Origin: Bdellovibrio svalbardensis
GTDB lineage: Bacteria > Bdellovibrionota > Bdellovibrionia > Bdellovibrionales > Bdellovibrionaceae
NCBI RefSeq assembly: GCF_029531655.1
Contig: NZ_JANRMI010000001.1
Span: 310,001 to 374,000, forward strand
Length of the DNA stretch: 64,000 bases
Direction: 5' to 3'
The notes below the pieces were generated by a model that worked only from the letters and a program-made list of their open reading frames with translations, was not told the DNA's origin and did not search any database. Positions 52,866-62,752 of this stretch are shown piece after piece. A program made the position numbers and the translations under genes. Position 1 is the first letter of the stretch. The number at the start of each line of letters is the position of its first letter.

Positions 52866-55844
52866 TTACCTATGACTTTCCACGTAACGCTTCAGATACT
52901 GACCGGTGAGGCTTTTTTTAGCCTTGATGATGTCATCCGGAGAGCCTTGAGCGACTATTGTTCCGCCTTTTTTACCTGCTTCAGGACCGAGGTCAATCAC
53001 ATAATCGGACCCACGGATCACATCCAGATTGTGCTCAACCACGACGACGCTGCCGCCAGTCTCAATAAGCTTGTTCAGAACCCTCATAAGCAGCTCTACC
53101 TCGCGGAAATGCAAGCCGGTAGTGGGTTCATCCAGGATATACAAGGTCGACTTCTGGTGGACCTGAGAAAGCTCTTTGGCGATCTTCAGACGCTGAGACT
53201 CACCACCGCTCAAAGAGTTGGCTGGCTGCCCCAAAGCGAGGTAATCCAGGCCGACTTCTTTAAGGACACTGAGAGGTTTTCGAATATTTGGATGCGCCAC
53301 GAAGAAATTCATGGCCTCGCTGACGGTCATCGCAAGTATTTCGGAAACATTCTTTCCTTTGTACTGAATTTCAAGAATTTCGGGACGGTATTTTTTACTG
53401 TCACAGACATCGCAGGGAATGACGACGTTATCCATGAACATCATGTCGATCTCTTCGTAACCAGTCCCTTTACAAGCTGGGCAACGACCGCCATCGACAT
53501 TCAAACTGAAGGTCCCCGGAGTGTAGCCGCGGGCTTTCGCTTCGGGCACAGTTGCCATGATGGTGCGAATTGCATCGAAAGCCTTCAAATAAGTGATCGG
53601 CGAGCTTCTCGCTGATTTCCCGATGGGCGACTGATCGATGAGCAAAACGTTTTTGATATGCTCAACCCCTTCAAGGGCCGCATATTCTTGTGATGGAATG
53701 TATTCAATATCAAGGGCGCGCGCCAGGGCTGGATACAAAGTCTTAGAAATCAAAGTTGATTTTCCGGAGCCGCTCACGCCCGTGACTGTGACCAGACGAT
53801 TGAGCGGAATAATCACATCCAGATTTTTTAGATTGTGACCTTTCGCCCCTTTAAGCTCGAGCTTGACCTTGTAAGACTCAACATCCACCGGGCGAATGAT
53901 TCTTAGGGGCGTTGAGCTCTTATTTAAAAGGTAAGGAACAGTGACTGATTTATCGAACTTGTAAAAATCATTGGTTGTTCCAGAGTAAACAACCTGTCCG
54001 CCGAGATAACCAGAGCCAGGTCCCATCTCAATGATGTTTTCGCTGGCCTTGATCACATCATGATCATGTTCAACGATAACCAGGGTGTTTCCCAGCTCTT
54101 TGAGGTCTTTTAGAATTGAAATCAGGCGGTCATTGTCACGAGGATGTAAGCCAACGGTCGGTTCATCCAGAACATACAAGGCTTGGGAAAGACCCATGCC
54201 CAGCTGGTTTGCCAAAATCAAACGTTGATACTCTCCACCGGAAAGTGTGCGAGTTTCGCGACCCAATGAAAGATAATGAACTCCAACACGCATGAGGAAT
54301 TCGAGTCGCGCGCGAATCTGTTTCAGAACTTCATTGGCCACTTCAAGTTGATGTGGAGCCAGCTGCAGCTTTTGGAAAAATTGGTGAAGATCTTCAATCG
54401 TCATGTTTGAAAGCTGATTGATATTGGAGTTATCAATCAAAACATGATTGGCTTCGACACGCAGGCGGGCACCTTTGCATGTGGGACAAATAAATGGACT
54501 GCGGAAGCGCGAGATAAAGACGCGCACATGCATTTTATATTTAATTTGATCGAGATATTCGAACAAGCCACGCACGCCAAAGAAATCTTTATTGCCATTC
54601 CAGATCACATCACGGTGATCTTTAGGCAGTTCTTTCCAGGGAGTGTGCGTGTCGATTTTAGCTTTCTTACAATAAGCCAAAAGTTGTTTCTTTTCATGAG
54701 CAGCACTGGGCATCCAGAAGGGACTCAAGGCACCTTGGGCCAAGCTCATGTTAGGATTAGGAATAACCTTTTCCTCGTCGATATCCAGAATATTGCCGAA
54801 ACCCTTGCAGGTCGGGCAGGCTCCGATCGGTGAGTTGAAGCTAAAAAGCTTCGAACTCAACGCTGGAGGGGTGTATCCACAAACAGGACAAGAAGACTCT
54901 TCGCTGATCTGAAGGCGCTGACCTTCAGTCGTCAGCACTGTGGCCTTGCGGGAAATAAAATTAGTATTGTATTTGATGCTGGCTTCGTAAGCCTGAGTCA
55001 TGGAGTCAGCGATACGACCGCGTTCTTCTTCGTTGAAGCTCATGCGATCGATAACCAAATAAAAGCTTTCTTTAGGAAGACCTTTTTTAATAGCCGCAGC
55101 ATCGCCGATTTCGACGACAGTGCCCATGTCTTCAGAAGTTACACCACCGACACCGGTGCCAGAGCCCATGCCAACAACAGGAGTTGGCATTTCAACTGCG
55201 GCAACTTTCTTTGTCGCTTTTTTTCCTGCCGTCTTTTTCGCCGCTTTGCTGGAGGACTTTACAGGCTCGCTGACTTTTGGAATATAAATTCTTAAGTAGC
55301 CGTCCTGCAAAAGAAGCGAGTGAAGTTTCTTTCCTTCAGCCACGCGTCCCTCGGCGCTGATTTCAACCAAAAGATAGCCACGTTTTCCAGAAAAGTTCTT
55401 AATCACCTTATCAGTCGCTTCGGTGACACTCTCTTTTTCGGTCAGGCAGTGATGAGTGGGGCAATAGGATCTGCCGATCTTTTCATAAAGCAGACGAAGG
55501 TAATCAATGATTTCAGTCGTTGTGCCCACTGTTGAGCGCGAGCTCTTGATTGTGTTCTTTTGTTCAATAGAGATAGCAGGAGGAATGTTGTTAATGCCCT
55601 CGATGTCAGGCTTTGGCGCCTTATTCAAGAATTGGCGGGCATAGTTCGACATGCTTTCGATAAAACGACGCTGACCTTCCGCAAAGAGAGTCTCAAAGGC
55701 CAAGGAGGATTTCCCTGACCCACTCGGGCCACAAATCACCGTCATAGAACCGACAGGAATTTTGACCTCGATGTTTTTGAGATTATTCTGCTTCACCCCC
55801 CAGAGGTGAATATTGTGTTCGCGGTCTTTGACGTCGTCTTTCAC
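52866..55844 (-). CDS. uvrA: Excinuclease ABC subunit A
   Basis: The damage-recognition ATPase of nucleotide excision repair. The 992 residues contain two ABC units with Walker A GPSGSGKSSLAFETL (about residue 36) and GVSGSGKSTLISKTLY (about residue 685), two LSGGE signatures, and zinc cysteines in CPVCGYTP/CPTCKG and CPACKG...CDVC. It is longer than E. coli UvrA (940). Around residues 190-260 there is an inserted Lys/Ala-rich tract (SSKAAKKTAGKKATKKVA) followed by a Gly-rich bridge. It lies between PBP1A and the exporter in one apparent operon. Confidence 0.95.
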   Translation of the reverse strand: MKDDVKDREHNIHLWGVKQNNLKNIEVKIPVGSMTVICGPSGSGKSSLAFETLFAEGQRRFIESMSNYARQFLNKAPKPDIEGINNIPPAISIEQKNTIKSSRSTVGTTTEIIDYLRLLYEKIGRSYCPTHHCLTEKESVTEATDKVIKNFSGKRGYLLVEISAEGRVAEGKKLHSLLLQDGYLRIYIPKVSEPVKSSSKAAKKTAGKKATKKVAAVEMPTPVVGMGSGTGVGGVTSEDMGTVVEIGDAAAIKKGLPKESFYLVIDRMSFNEEERGRIADSMTQAYEASIKYNTNFISRKATVLTTEGQRLQISEESSCPVCGYTPPALSSKLFSFNSPIGACPTCKGFGNILDIDEEKVIPNPNMSLAQGALSPFWMPSAAHEKKQLLAYCKKAKIDTHTPWKELPKDHRDVIWNGNKDFFGVRGLFEYLDQIKYKMHVRVFISRFRSPFICPTCKGARLRVEANHVLIDNSNINQLSNMTIEDLHQFFQKLQLAPHQLEVANEVLKQIRARLEFLMRVGVHYLSLGRETRTLSGGEYQRLILANQLGMGLSQALYVLDEPTVGLHPRDNDRLISILKDLKELGNTLVIVEHDHDVIKASENIIEMGPGSGYLGGQVVYSGTTNDFYKFDKSVTVPYLLNKSSTPLRIIRPVDVESYKVKLELKGAKGHNLKNLDVIIPLNRLVTVTGVSGSGKSTLISKTLYPALARALDIEYIPSQEYAALEGVEHIKNVLLIDQSPIGKSARSSPITYLKAFDAIRTIMATVPEAKARGYTPGTFSLNVDGGRCPACKGTGYEEIDMMFMDNVVIPCDVCDSKKYRPEILEIQYKGKNVSEILAMTVSEAMNFFVAHPNIRKPLSVLKEVGLDYLALGQPANSLSGGESQRLKIAKELSQVHQKSTLYILDEPTTGLHFREVELLMRVLNKLIETGGSVVVVEHNLDVIRGSDYVIDLGPEAGKKGGTIVAQGSPDDIIKAKKSLTGQYLKRYVESHR

Positions 55845-55852
55845 ATGATCCT

Positions 55853-58540
55853 TTACTCAGAGAGATCCTGTTTGTAGAAGTCCGTAGCTTCTTCTGATTT
55901 ACCAGAAGCGGCTGTCGGCTCAGTTCCTTCAACAAACGCTTGGCGAAGAATATTTTTCGTCGAAGCATTTGCCAGTTTTCCTGTTTCACTGTCGATATTC
56001 GCAAATACGATACCGTCAGGAACTGGGAAAGTCATCTGAGGAAGTCCCTCGTGAGCAGCTTTCATGTAATCTATCCAGATTGGCAATGCGGAGCGACCAC
56101 CAACCTCGCCTTTGCCCAGGCTTTTCTCTTTGTCAAAACCCACCCAAACACCCGTGGCAATTTGTGGGCTGTAGCCGATGAACCATGCGTCATAGTAGTT
56201 GTTCGTCGTACCAGTTTTACCAGCCACTTCGCGACCCAAAGAACGTGCGCGAGCGCCGGTTCCTTTTTTATCTTCAATAACACCTCTTAAAAGAGATGTC
56301 ATAACGAAAGCCGTTGTTGGTTTGATCAACTGATCTGCATCTTCAAAGAAGATATTCTGTGCAAGAGCAGCTTTTTTTGGTTCTTTCTTTTTGAACTCTT
56401 CAAGCTTTGCCGGATCTTTGGCAATGGCGAGGTACTCTTTTCGGCGATTTTCGAAATCGTCGTCGTAAGTTTTAAGTTCTTTCTCCATGCGCGCATCCAA
56501 AGAAATTGTTTCCATCAACGTTTTACCGTTTTTGTCTTCAACTTTGTGGATTAACAAAGGTCGTGTGCGTTTACCTAAACGACCGAGTTCAGAGAAAACT
56601 TTCGTCATTTCATATAAAGTGACGCTGCTTGATCCAAGAACCAATGTGAAGTCAGGATTTAACGGAGAATAAATTCCCAAACGATGTGCGTATTCAGTGG
56701 CCCAAGGAACGCCCACGTCTTCGATGACCTTCACGGCTGGAATATTTAGGGATTGTGAAAGTGCATTGCGAACAATGATATCACCACCGAAACTTTTTGA
56801 GTGATTCGCTGGCTTCCAAACTTTCGGATCTCCTTGACCTTCTTCATCACCACCGGAACTGTTGCCACCTTCTTCATAAACCAAGGGAGCGTCCATGATG
56901 GGAGTTGAAGGATTGTAGCCCTTGTCGAGTGCCGCCGTGTAAACGATGGACTTGAACGAAGAACCTGTTTGACGGGGAGCCTGGATAGCTCTGTTGAACT
57001 CACTTTTTCCAAAGCTGGTTCCGCCAACCATCGCAAGAACATCTTCTGATTGCTGGTCGATTGAAAGCAAGGCACCTTCAACCAGAGGCTCTTGATCCAA
57101 CTCAAGATCTACGTACTTTCCAAAATCCGGCAGCTTCGCAGGAGTCACGTTTTTCTTTTTGCTTTGTCCGATGATACGAGTCGGAGAGAATTTATCGCCG
57201 ACGACGCGAACCAAGATCACATCACCTTTTTTCAACGCATCAGAAGGTTTTTTGATGGTTGATAAATCATAACGTTTGTCAGAGTCCGGTTTGCGGGCCC
57301 AAGTCATGGTATCAAAATCAATCAAACCCTGAGAGTCAGGGAACTGAACATAAACCAATCCCAAAGAATCATCGATATCCTGCACGACACCCTGAACGGT
57401 GTCGCGAAGCTTGATGTAGGTAGGAAGAAGCGGGTGCTCTTTTGCTGCCTTCTCATCGCGCTTAGGTACGATGTCCGCGAATTTTCCCTCGGGCAAAATA
57501 ATACGCTCGGGGGTCGAATCGCCGACTAACTTTGCGCGGGTGTCTTTGAGGAATGTTTCGACATCCTTTTGATCAGCGATATTTTTAAGCGGACCGCGAT
57601 AGCCTTGGCGTTTATCAAGACTCTTGAGGCCTGCCATCACTGAATCTTGGGCTGCCAATTGCTTGGTGAGATCCAAACTTGTGTAGATGCGAAGACCTTT
57701 ATCCAAAACCATGTCTTCACCAAGTTGAGCCACTAGAAGCTGGCGAACTGTTTCAAGGAAGAAGGGAGCATACTCTTCATAGTTTTCCCGCACATAAACC
57801 TTAACAGGCTCTTTGCCGGCTTTGTCAGCTTCTTCTTTGGTGATGAAACCAACATCAGCCATACGATGCAAAACGTACATTTGACGTTCTTTGGCTCTAA
57901 GAGGATTTCTGACCGGGCTGTATCCACTTGGAGCTTGTGGAAGACCTGCCAGGATGGCCATCTCAGACAAAGTTAGTTTTGAAACTGGTTTGCGATAGTA
58001 AGTTTGTGCAGCTTGTTCCACACCGTAGGCACCTTGACCAAAATAAATTTGATTCAAGTACAGGAACAGGATGTCTTGTTTGCTCAAGTTCTTTTCCATC
58101 TCAAGAGCAAGAAGGATGTCGCGCATTTTTCGAGTTAAAGTTTTCTCAGAGGAAAGAAGCAATGTCTTGGCAACCTGTTGAGTGATCGTCGATCCCCCTT
58201 GAACCGAACGACCTGCTCTTAAGTTTGCCAAAGCAGCTCTGAAAATTGCTTGAGGATTGATACCTTTATGCTGGAAGAATTGGTCATCTTCCGCCGCCAA
58301 GAAGGCATTAACCAGATTTTTAGGAATCTTTTCGTAGGGAACCAAAGTGCGACGTTCACGGAAGAATTCGCCGATCTTTTTTCCATTGCGGTCATAGACC
58401 TGACTGACCAAGAGAGGTTCATAGTCTTTGACGGTGATAAGTTGCGGTAAGCTTGACTTAACTGATTGATAAACGAGAAACAATCCGAAGATACCAATGA
58501 GGCCAAGAGCAGCAATGAACAGGATGATTTTCTTTAGCAC
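55853..58540 (-). CDS. Bifunctional penicillin-binding protein 1A
   Basis: Polymerises and cross-links peptidoglycan at the inner membrane. One N-terminal anchor helix is followed by a GT51 domain with AAEDDQFFQHKGINPQAIFR (catalytic Glu) and GGSTITQQVAKTLLLSSEKT. A transpeptidase has the nucleophile in TGSSFKSIV (SxxK), SQSLN (SxN) and GKTGTTNNYYDAWF (KTG). A large insert between the domains fits the PBP1A OB-like/ODD region. I chose GTG 58540 because AAGGAG lies nine bases upstream and the anchor helix then starts at once; an in-frame TTG 58561 adds seven residues. The product is 895 residues. Confidence 0.93.
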   Translation of the reverse strand: MLKKIILFIAALGLIGIFGLFLVYQSVKSSLPQLITVKDYEPLLVSQVYDRNGKKIGEFFRERRTLVPYEKIPKNLVNAFLAAEDDQFFQHKGINPQAIFRAALANLRAGRSVQGGSTITQQVAKTLLLSSEKTLTRKMRDILLALEMEKNLSKQDILFLYLNQIYFGQGAYGVEQAAQTYYRKPVSKLTLSEMAILAGLPQAPSGYSPVRNPLRAKERQMYVLHRMADVGFITKEEADKAGKEPVKVYVRENYEEYAPFFLETVRQLLVAQLGEDMVLDKGLRIYTSLDLTKQLAAQDSVMAGLKSLDKRQGYRGPLKNIADQKDVETFLKDTRAKLVGDSTPERIILPEGKFADIVPKRDEKAAKEHPLLPTYIKLRDTVQGVVQDIDDSLGLVYVQFPDSQGLIDFDTMTWARKPDSDKRYDLSTIKKPSDALKKGDVILVRVVGDKFSPTRIIGQSKKKNVTPAKLPDFGKYVDLELDQEPLVEGALLSIDQQSEDVLAMVGGTSFGKSEFNRAIQAPRQTGSSFKSIVYTAALDKGYNPSTPIMDAPLVYEEGGNSSGGDEEGQGDPKVWKPANHSKSFGGDIIVRNALSQSLNIPAVKVIEDVGVPWATEYAHRLGIYSPLNPDFTLVLGSSSVTLYEMTKVFSELGRLGKRTRPLLIHKVEDKNGKTLMETISLDARMEKELKTYDDDFENRRKEYLAIAKDPAKLEEFKKKEPKKAALAQNIFFEDADQLIKPTTAFVMTSLLRGVIEDKKGTGARARSLGREVAGKTGTTNNYYDAWFIGYSPQIATGVWVGFDKEKSLGKGEVGGRSALPIWIDYMKAAHEGLPQMTFPVPDGIVFANIDSETGKLANASTKNILRQAFVEGTEPTAASGKSEEATDFYKQDLSE

Positions 58541-58620
58541 TTGAGGGGGCTCCTTTAACAAGCCCCCATACTATCAGTGCAGATCGAATGGGTCTAGGGA
58601 CACTGGTCCGAAGGCGAGGC

Positions 58621-60036
58621 CTATTTTGTAGCACCTGATCTTCTTGAACCACCACCCGATTTAGATGAGGCAGAACTACCGCAGTACTGATCAACGGAAG
58701 CCTGCGCTTCCTCGATATTCTCTTGAAGACCGCCAATTTCAGATCCGACTTGTTTCACAGTTTTGGTCGAATCTTCGCTTGGAGCAGGACCAAGCTGTGC
58801 CAGCTCGTTATTCAAACGGTTGAGTTTCTCAGACAAGCTCTGATTTTTAGTGGCAATTGTTTGCAAGTTTGACTGCATTTTCTGCTGAGCCGCGAGCATT
58901 TTGGTCTGGTTGGTCTGCATGAGTTTCAGAACCTTTTGAGTAGCTGCGTCTTCTTCAGTTTTCGCGTCTTGCTCCATTTCAGCCAATTGGGAACTTGCAG
59001 TATTCATGCTGTTGGTAAGTTCTTCTGCTGACTGTTGTGTGTCTGTGATCGCTTTATTGATTTGGTCTTGCTCTTGTTTTTTAGACTTATTCAGAGCAAC
59101 ACGCTGTTGTTGGAAGGAATCCATACAGTCGTTATATGTACTGATCAGGTCTTGCTTTTTTTGCTTGGCTTTAGCGATGTAATTGCCGCTGCCGCTGGAT
59201 ACGATCGCATCATAAGCCTTTTTCGCATCATTAACGGCCTTTTGGCAGGCACGTTTACCTGAAGCATCTGACATGGCGATCAGCTTAAGGGCTTGATCCT
59301 GTTGAGAAGAAATCAACTGACCACGCAGACTTAGCAAATCTGTACTCTTTTTACGAAGTTCTTCCTTGGCTTGGTTTTGACTCGCCTGGAAGTCGGCAAT
59401 CTGTTTGCGTTTTCTTTCCTTCATCTCAAGCTTTTGCTTGTCGAGTTCCTCTTGAGCCTTGTTCAGCTCATCTTGCAGATCTTGAATTTGCTTATTGAAA
59501 TCATCTTCAATAGTCGCTTTCTCGTCATTGAGCTTCGCGAGATCTTCTTTCGTGCTGTCGATGTCCTTATTAAGACTGTCTTTTCTGTTGAAATATGTTT
59601 TACCGGCCATTTGCGGGCAGCCTTTGCCGCCGGCACCCAAAGCGCTCACTAAAGAGCCGTACTGATTACCGATAGCACTCATGTATTGTCCTGCAGTAGC
59701 AAAGGCACTCGAGCCCCCCACTTCGGCGCAGGCATCTACCTTTTCAGCGCAATCAGAACCCATGTCAGCTTCGCTGCAAGTTTTTGCGAGGTCCTTTTTG
59801 GCATTGGAAAGATCTTTTTTCGCATCAATACAAAGTCTTGCATCTTGATTGCTGCAGTTATTTTTGCAGGCGTTGACTGCCTTGATATTTGTTTCGCCAG
59901 CATAATCATAATCACATTGTGATATACAGGCAGATCCAGCACTTGCGGGGAGCGTGATGAATTGAGATGTCACAAGAGACAATGCGAAGAAAATTTTGAC
60001 AGTCGTCGTATTTGTATAGTTCGAAATGCGATTCAT
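58621..60036 (-). CDS. Exported Cys-rich coiled-coil protein, 471 aa
   Basis: Signal peptide near residues 10-33 (SLVTSQFITLPASAGS). Residues 34-140 carry about a dozen cysteines in pairs (SACISQCDYDYAGE, NACKNNCSN, DSCAEKV-like DCAEKVDACAEVGG), probably disulfide-bonded. Residues 150-450 form long coiled coils rich in Lys, Gln, Glu and Asp (LQDELNKAQEELDKQKLEMK). The end is Ser/Gly/Arg-rich. No known family is recognised. The Cys-rich head plus helical body recalls the 490-residue protein at 42.2 kb, so the two may belong to one lineage-specific group. Confidence 0.75.
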   Translation of the reverse strand: MNRISNYTNTTTVKIFFALSLVTSQFITLPASAGSACISQCDYDYAGETNIKAVNACKNNCSNQDARLCIDAKKDLSNAKKDLAKTCSEADMGSDCAEKVDACAEVGGSSAFATAGQYMSAIGNQYGSLVSALGAGGKGCPQMAGKTYFNRKDSLNKDIDSTKEDLAKLNDEKATIEDDFNKQIQDLQDELNKAQEELDKQKLEMKERKRKQIADFQASQNQAKEELRKKSTDLLSLRGQLISSQQDQALKLIAMSDASGKRACQKAVNDAKKAYDAIVSSGSGNYIAKAKQKKQDLISTYNDCMDSFQQQRVALNKSKKQEQDQINKAITDTQQSAEELTNSMNTASSQLAEMEQDAKTEEDAATQKVLKLMQTNQTKMLAAQQKMQSNLQTIATKNQSLSEKLNRLNNELAQLGPAPSEDSTKTVKQVGSEIGGLQENIEEAQASVDQYCGSSASSKSGGGSRRSGATK

Positions 60037-60142
60037 TTGAACTCCTCCCCGATGCAGTTTGATGATGCAATTGCAGTACCATTTATCGGCACTTGTGGAG
60101 AGAAAGTTTACGGCTCAATTTGAGACAGAGACGTGGGGGCAG

Positions 60143-60168
60143 AAAGGGAGTGTGGTCACACTCCCTTT
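60143..60168. terminator. Long palindrome between mscL and the coiled-coil gene
   Basis: AAAGGGAGTGTG and CACACTCCCTTT around two central bases, 14 bases below the mscL stop. T runs are short, so terminator function is probable but not certain. Confidence 0.65.
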
Positions 60169-60181
60169 AAAAGAAACATAA

Positions 60182-60658
60182 TTACATACTTCTGCTGGGG
60201 GCCGAGGCCTTATCAGAGTACATGGTCGAGGTCTGAAGGCTTCCACAGTGAGAACATTTACGGGCTTTCAAAGGGATGGCGGATAAGCATTCTGGGCACT
60301 CTTTGGTATCAGGAGCTTTCGCTTCTTCCTTTTTTTGCAATCTATTAATCGCCTTGATCAGCATGAAGATCGCAAAAGCCACAATCAGGAAATCAATGAC
60401 CGCATTGATAAAAAGACCATAGTTCAAAGTCGCTACGCCCTCTTTTTTGGCCGCTTCTAAAGTAGCATAAGTGCCGCCATTGAAAGCGACGAACATGTTT
60501 GAAAAATCAACTTTCCCCATTGCCAGACTAATCACGGGCATTAGCACATCACCGACGAAAGAGGTTACAATCTTAGTGAAGGCAGCACCAATGATGATAC
60601 CGACCGCCAAATCCAAAACATTGCCTCTCATGATAAAGGTCTTAAATTCCTTCAACAT
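60182..60658 (-). CDS. mscL: Large-conductance mechanosensitive channel with zinc-ribbon tail
   Basis: A safety-valve channel of the inner membrane. The 158-residue protein opens [20 protein letters not shown], with helix one following and helix two near residues 78-100 ([18 protein letters not shown]). After the usual end there is a four-cysteine zinc ribbon, [19 protein letters not shown] (about residues 118-136). ATG 60658 has GGAAC upstream and gives the standard N terminus; earlier in-frame codons do not. It may protect cells during osmotic change. Confidence 0.94.
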   Translation of the reverse strand: MLKEFKTFIMRGNVLDLAVGIIIGAAFTKIVTSFVGDVLMPVISLAMGKVDFSNMFVAFNGGTYATLEAAKKEGVATLNYGLFINAVIDFLIVAFAIFMLIKAINRLQKKEEAKAPDTKECPECLSAIPLKARKCSHCGSLQTSTMYSDKASAPSRSM

Positions 60659-60877
60659 AGTACAGAGTTCCTTTCTCAATACGTCGAGCCGTCTGATGGC
60701 TGACTCGGTTATTGTAATGACTAACACTAAGAGTGTGGTCGAAAAAATGATCTCGAGTCAAATAACAACATCTCCATAATAACACCGCGGACATTCCAGG
60801 CGATTCATGACAAAAAAGAGATGAGATCTGGTGAGTTTCTTGATAGATTTCCAAAGGTGGTTAAAGAGGTTTAGAGG

Positions 60878-61132
60878 ATGCAAAAAGGTTTTAATTCAGA
60901 CATCAATGTACGCGGACAGAAATATCATGTGCAAACAGAGGACTGGGGTGCGCAAAACCCATTCTTGGTGAGCCGTATTTTTTGTAACGGTGCTGTGATG
61001 AAAACCATCAAGATTCCTCATGACCAAGTCCTGAAAGTAGGCTCTTCTCATAGAGAAGAAGCGATCAAATTAGCCCTTCATCGCCAGCACTCCACCATCA
61101 TCGACACTCTGATGGCTGGAGGAATGCCTTAA
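60878..61132 (+). CDS. Small conserved hypothetical protein, 84 aa
   Basis: Starts MQKGFNSDINVRGQKYHVQT, then EDWGAQNPFLVSRIFCNGAV. The beginning (a beta-hairpin with YHVQTED) resembles a family of short proteins spread in delta-type proteobacteria and relatives, of unknown function. Start ATG 60878 has AGAGG upstream. It precedes ftsE by 63 bases on the same strand, so it could be co-transcribed with division genes. Confidence 0.78.
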   Translation: MQKGFNSDINVRGQKYHVQTEDWGAQNPFLVSRIFCNGAVMKTIKIPHDQVLKVGSSHREEAIKLALHRQHSTIIDTLMAGGMP

Positions 61133-61195
61133 AATAATAAAAACCTCGACTGAAGGCGAGTATTCAAGAACCCACATCTTCCATAAGATGATGGG

Positions 61196-61858
61196 ATGAT
61201 TGAATTTTCCCACGTATATAAGACATATCCCGGCCCGGTTCACGCTCTTAAAAATATCGATCTGAATATCGACAAAGGTGAATTCGTATTTCTTACCGGT
61301 CCTAGCGGTGCAGGGAAGACAACTCTATTTAAGATGATATCCGCTTATGATATTGCGACTTCCGGCGGCGTGAAAGTTGCGGGCTACGATTTGTCAGAGA
61401 TTAAAGACGGTCAGGTGCCTTACTTCCGTCGAAAAATCGGGGTGATCTTTCAGGATTTCAAACTTCTTAAGGACCGAACGATCTTTGAAAATGTCGCTTT
61501 ACCACTAATCATCCGTGGCGACAAACCGATGGCGATTTCTCGTCGAGTCTCTGAAGTTTTAGAACAAGTTGGATTGGCCCATAAGCATGACCAATACCCT
61601 GAGTTCATTTCGGGTGGGGAACAACAGCGAACTGCTATTGCCCGCGCCATCATTCATCAACCGGGTGTTTTGATTGCCGATGAGCCGACAGGAAACTTGG
61701 ACCCTCGCCTGAGTGAAGAGATCATGGATCTTTTGGAGCGAGTTTGCGCTCAAGGAACGACAGTCTTCGTGGCTACACATGATCACGATATGGTGAAGCG
61801 ACGTAAAAAGCGAACCTTAGAACTTCGAGATGGAATGATCGTGGGGGATACTAAATGA
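61196..61858 (+). CDS. ftsE: Cell division ATP-binding protein FtsE
   Basis: Cytoplasmic ATPase of the FtsEX complex, which controls amidase activators at the septum. The 220 residues have MIEFSHVYKTYPGPVHALKN, Walker A GPSGAGKTTLFKMIS, signature ISGGEQQRTAIARAI, Walker B VLIADEPTGNLDP and switch VATHDHDMV, all canonical. There is no clear RBS; a small hairpin (CATCTT-CCAT-AAGATG at 61174-61189) lies just before ATG 61196. It overlaps ftsX (ATGA). Confidence 0.95.
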   Translation: MIEFSHVYKTYPGPVHALKNIDLNIDKGEFVFLTGPSGAGKTTLFKMISAYDIATSGGVKVAGYDLSEIKDGQVPYFRRKIGVIFQDFKLLKDRTIFENVALPLIIRGDKPMAISRRVSEVLEQVGLAHKHDQYPEFISGGEQQRTAIARAIIHQPGVLIADEPTGNLDPRLSEEIMDLLERVCAQGTTVFVATHDHDMVKRRKKRTLELRDGMIVGDTK

Positions 61859-62751
61859 AACCTCCACAAAAAAATATAGCACTCAAGCTTTCAACTTTAG
61901 TGGTCGTCACGGCTTGTTTTGTAGTGATGGGTGCCGCGCTCTTGATCTCGCAAAACTTTAAAAATATTCTGACGATGTGGGGGGAAGACGTGCAAATGAC
62001 AGTCTATCTTTCCCAGGATCTTTCGCAGCAAGGCCGGGAAGGTCTTGAAAGTTTTCTTAAAGAAACGGGCAAGGTTGGTGAGATTCGCTACGTCACGCAA
62101 GAAAGTGCCCTCGGTGATTTCCGCACTCAGCTTGCTAGCTATGCGCCAGATATGAGCCAAGATGAAGAACTCTTGAAGCTTATCCCCGCGAGTCTTCAAG
62201 TAAGTCTGGCTCCTTCCGTTGCGACTCAAGATCAGATGCAAGTTCTGCAAAATCTTGCTGCGGATTTAAAGAAAAAAGAAGGCGTCGATGAGGTCAGCTA
62301 CGGGCAGGATTGGGTTGAAAAATACGGAGCCTTGGTAGCGGCAGTTGAAATCACGATGAAACTTCTGGGCCTGGTTATTTTGGCGGCTTCTTTGTTTGTG
62401 ATGTCCAATGCCATCAGAGCCTCAGTTCAATCGCGCCGAGATGAAATCGTCGTGCTTGAGATGATTGGGGCTACGAACTCGATGATCCGCAAACCTTTCC
62501 TTAAGGAAGGGGCCTTGTTGGGAGTGATTTCGTCGGTCCTCGCCGTGAGTCTATGCTTCGGGACATATCTGTTTTTCAAAAACTTGTTGATCACAAAATT
62601 GAGCTTCCTGCAGTTAGGTCAGCATCTTACTTTCATTCAACCTATTGCCATTGTGATCTTAATTGCGGGTGGAACAGCCTTAGGTGCATTTGGTTCTTAT
62701 CTTTGTGTCAGAAGAATTAACGACGGCTGGGCCGCGAGTCAGAGGTCCTAG
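61855..62751 (+). CDS. ftsX: Cell division membrane protein FtsX
   Basis: Membrane partner of FtsE, 298 residues. Helix one lies at about 12-32, followed by the periplasmic extracellular domain (VYLSQDLSQQGREGLESFLK), which binds the amidase activator. Helices two to four follow (near 170-195, 220-245 and 265-285), with RDEIVVLEMIGATNSMIRKPF near residue 195. It is placed between ftsE and an EnvC-like gene, the usual partner set. Confidence 0.94.
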   Translation: MKPPQKNIALKLSTLVVVTACFVVMGAALLISQNFKNILTMWGEDVQMTVYLSQDLSQQGREGLESFLKETGKVGEIRYVTQESALGDFRTQLASYAPDMSQDEELLKLIPASLQVSLAPSVATQDQMQVLQNLAADLKKKEGVDEVSYGQDWVEKYGALVAAVEITMKLLGLVILAASLFVMSNAIRASVQSRRDEIVVLEMIGATNSMIRKPFLKEGALLGVISSVLAVSLCFGTYLFFKNLLITKLSFLQLGQHLTFIQPIAIVILIAGGTALGAFGSYLCVRRINDGWAASQRS

Positions 62752-62752
62752 T

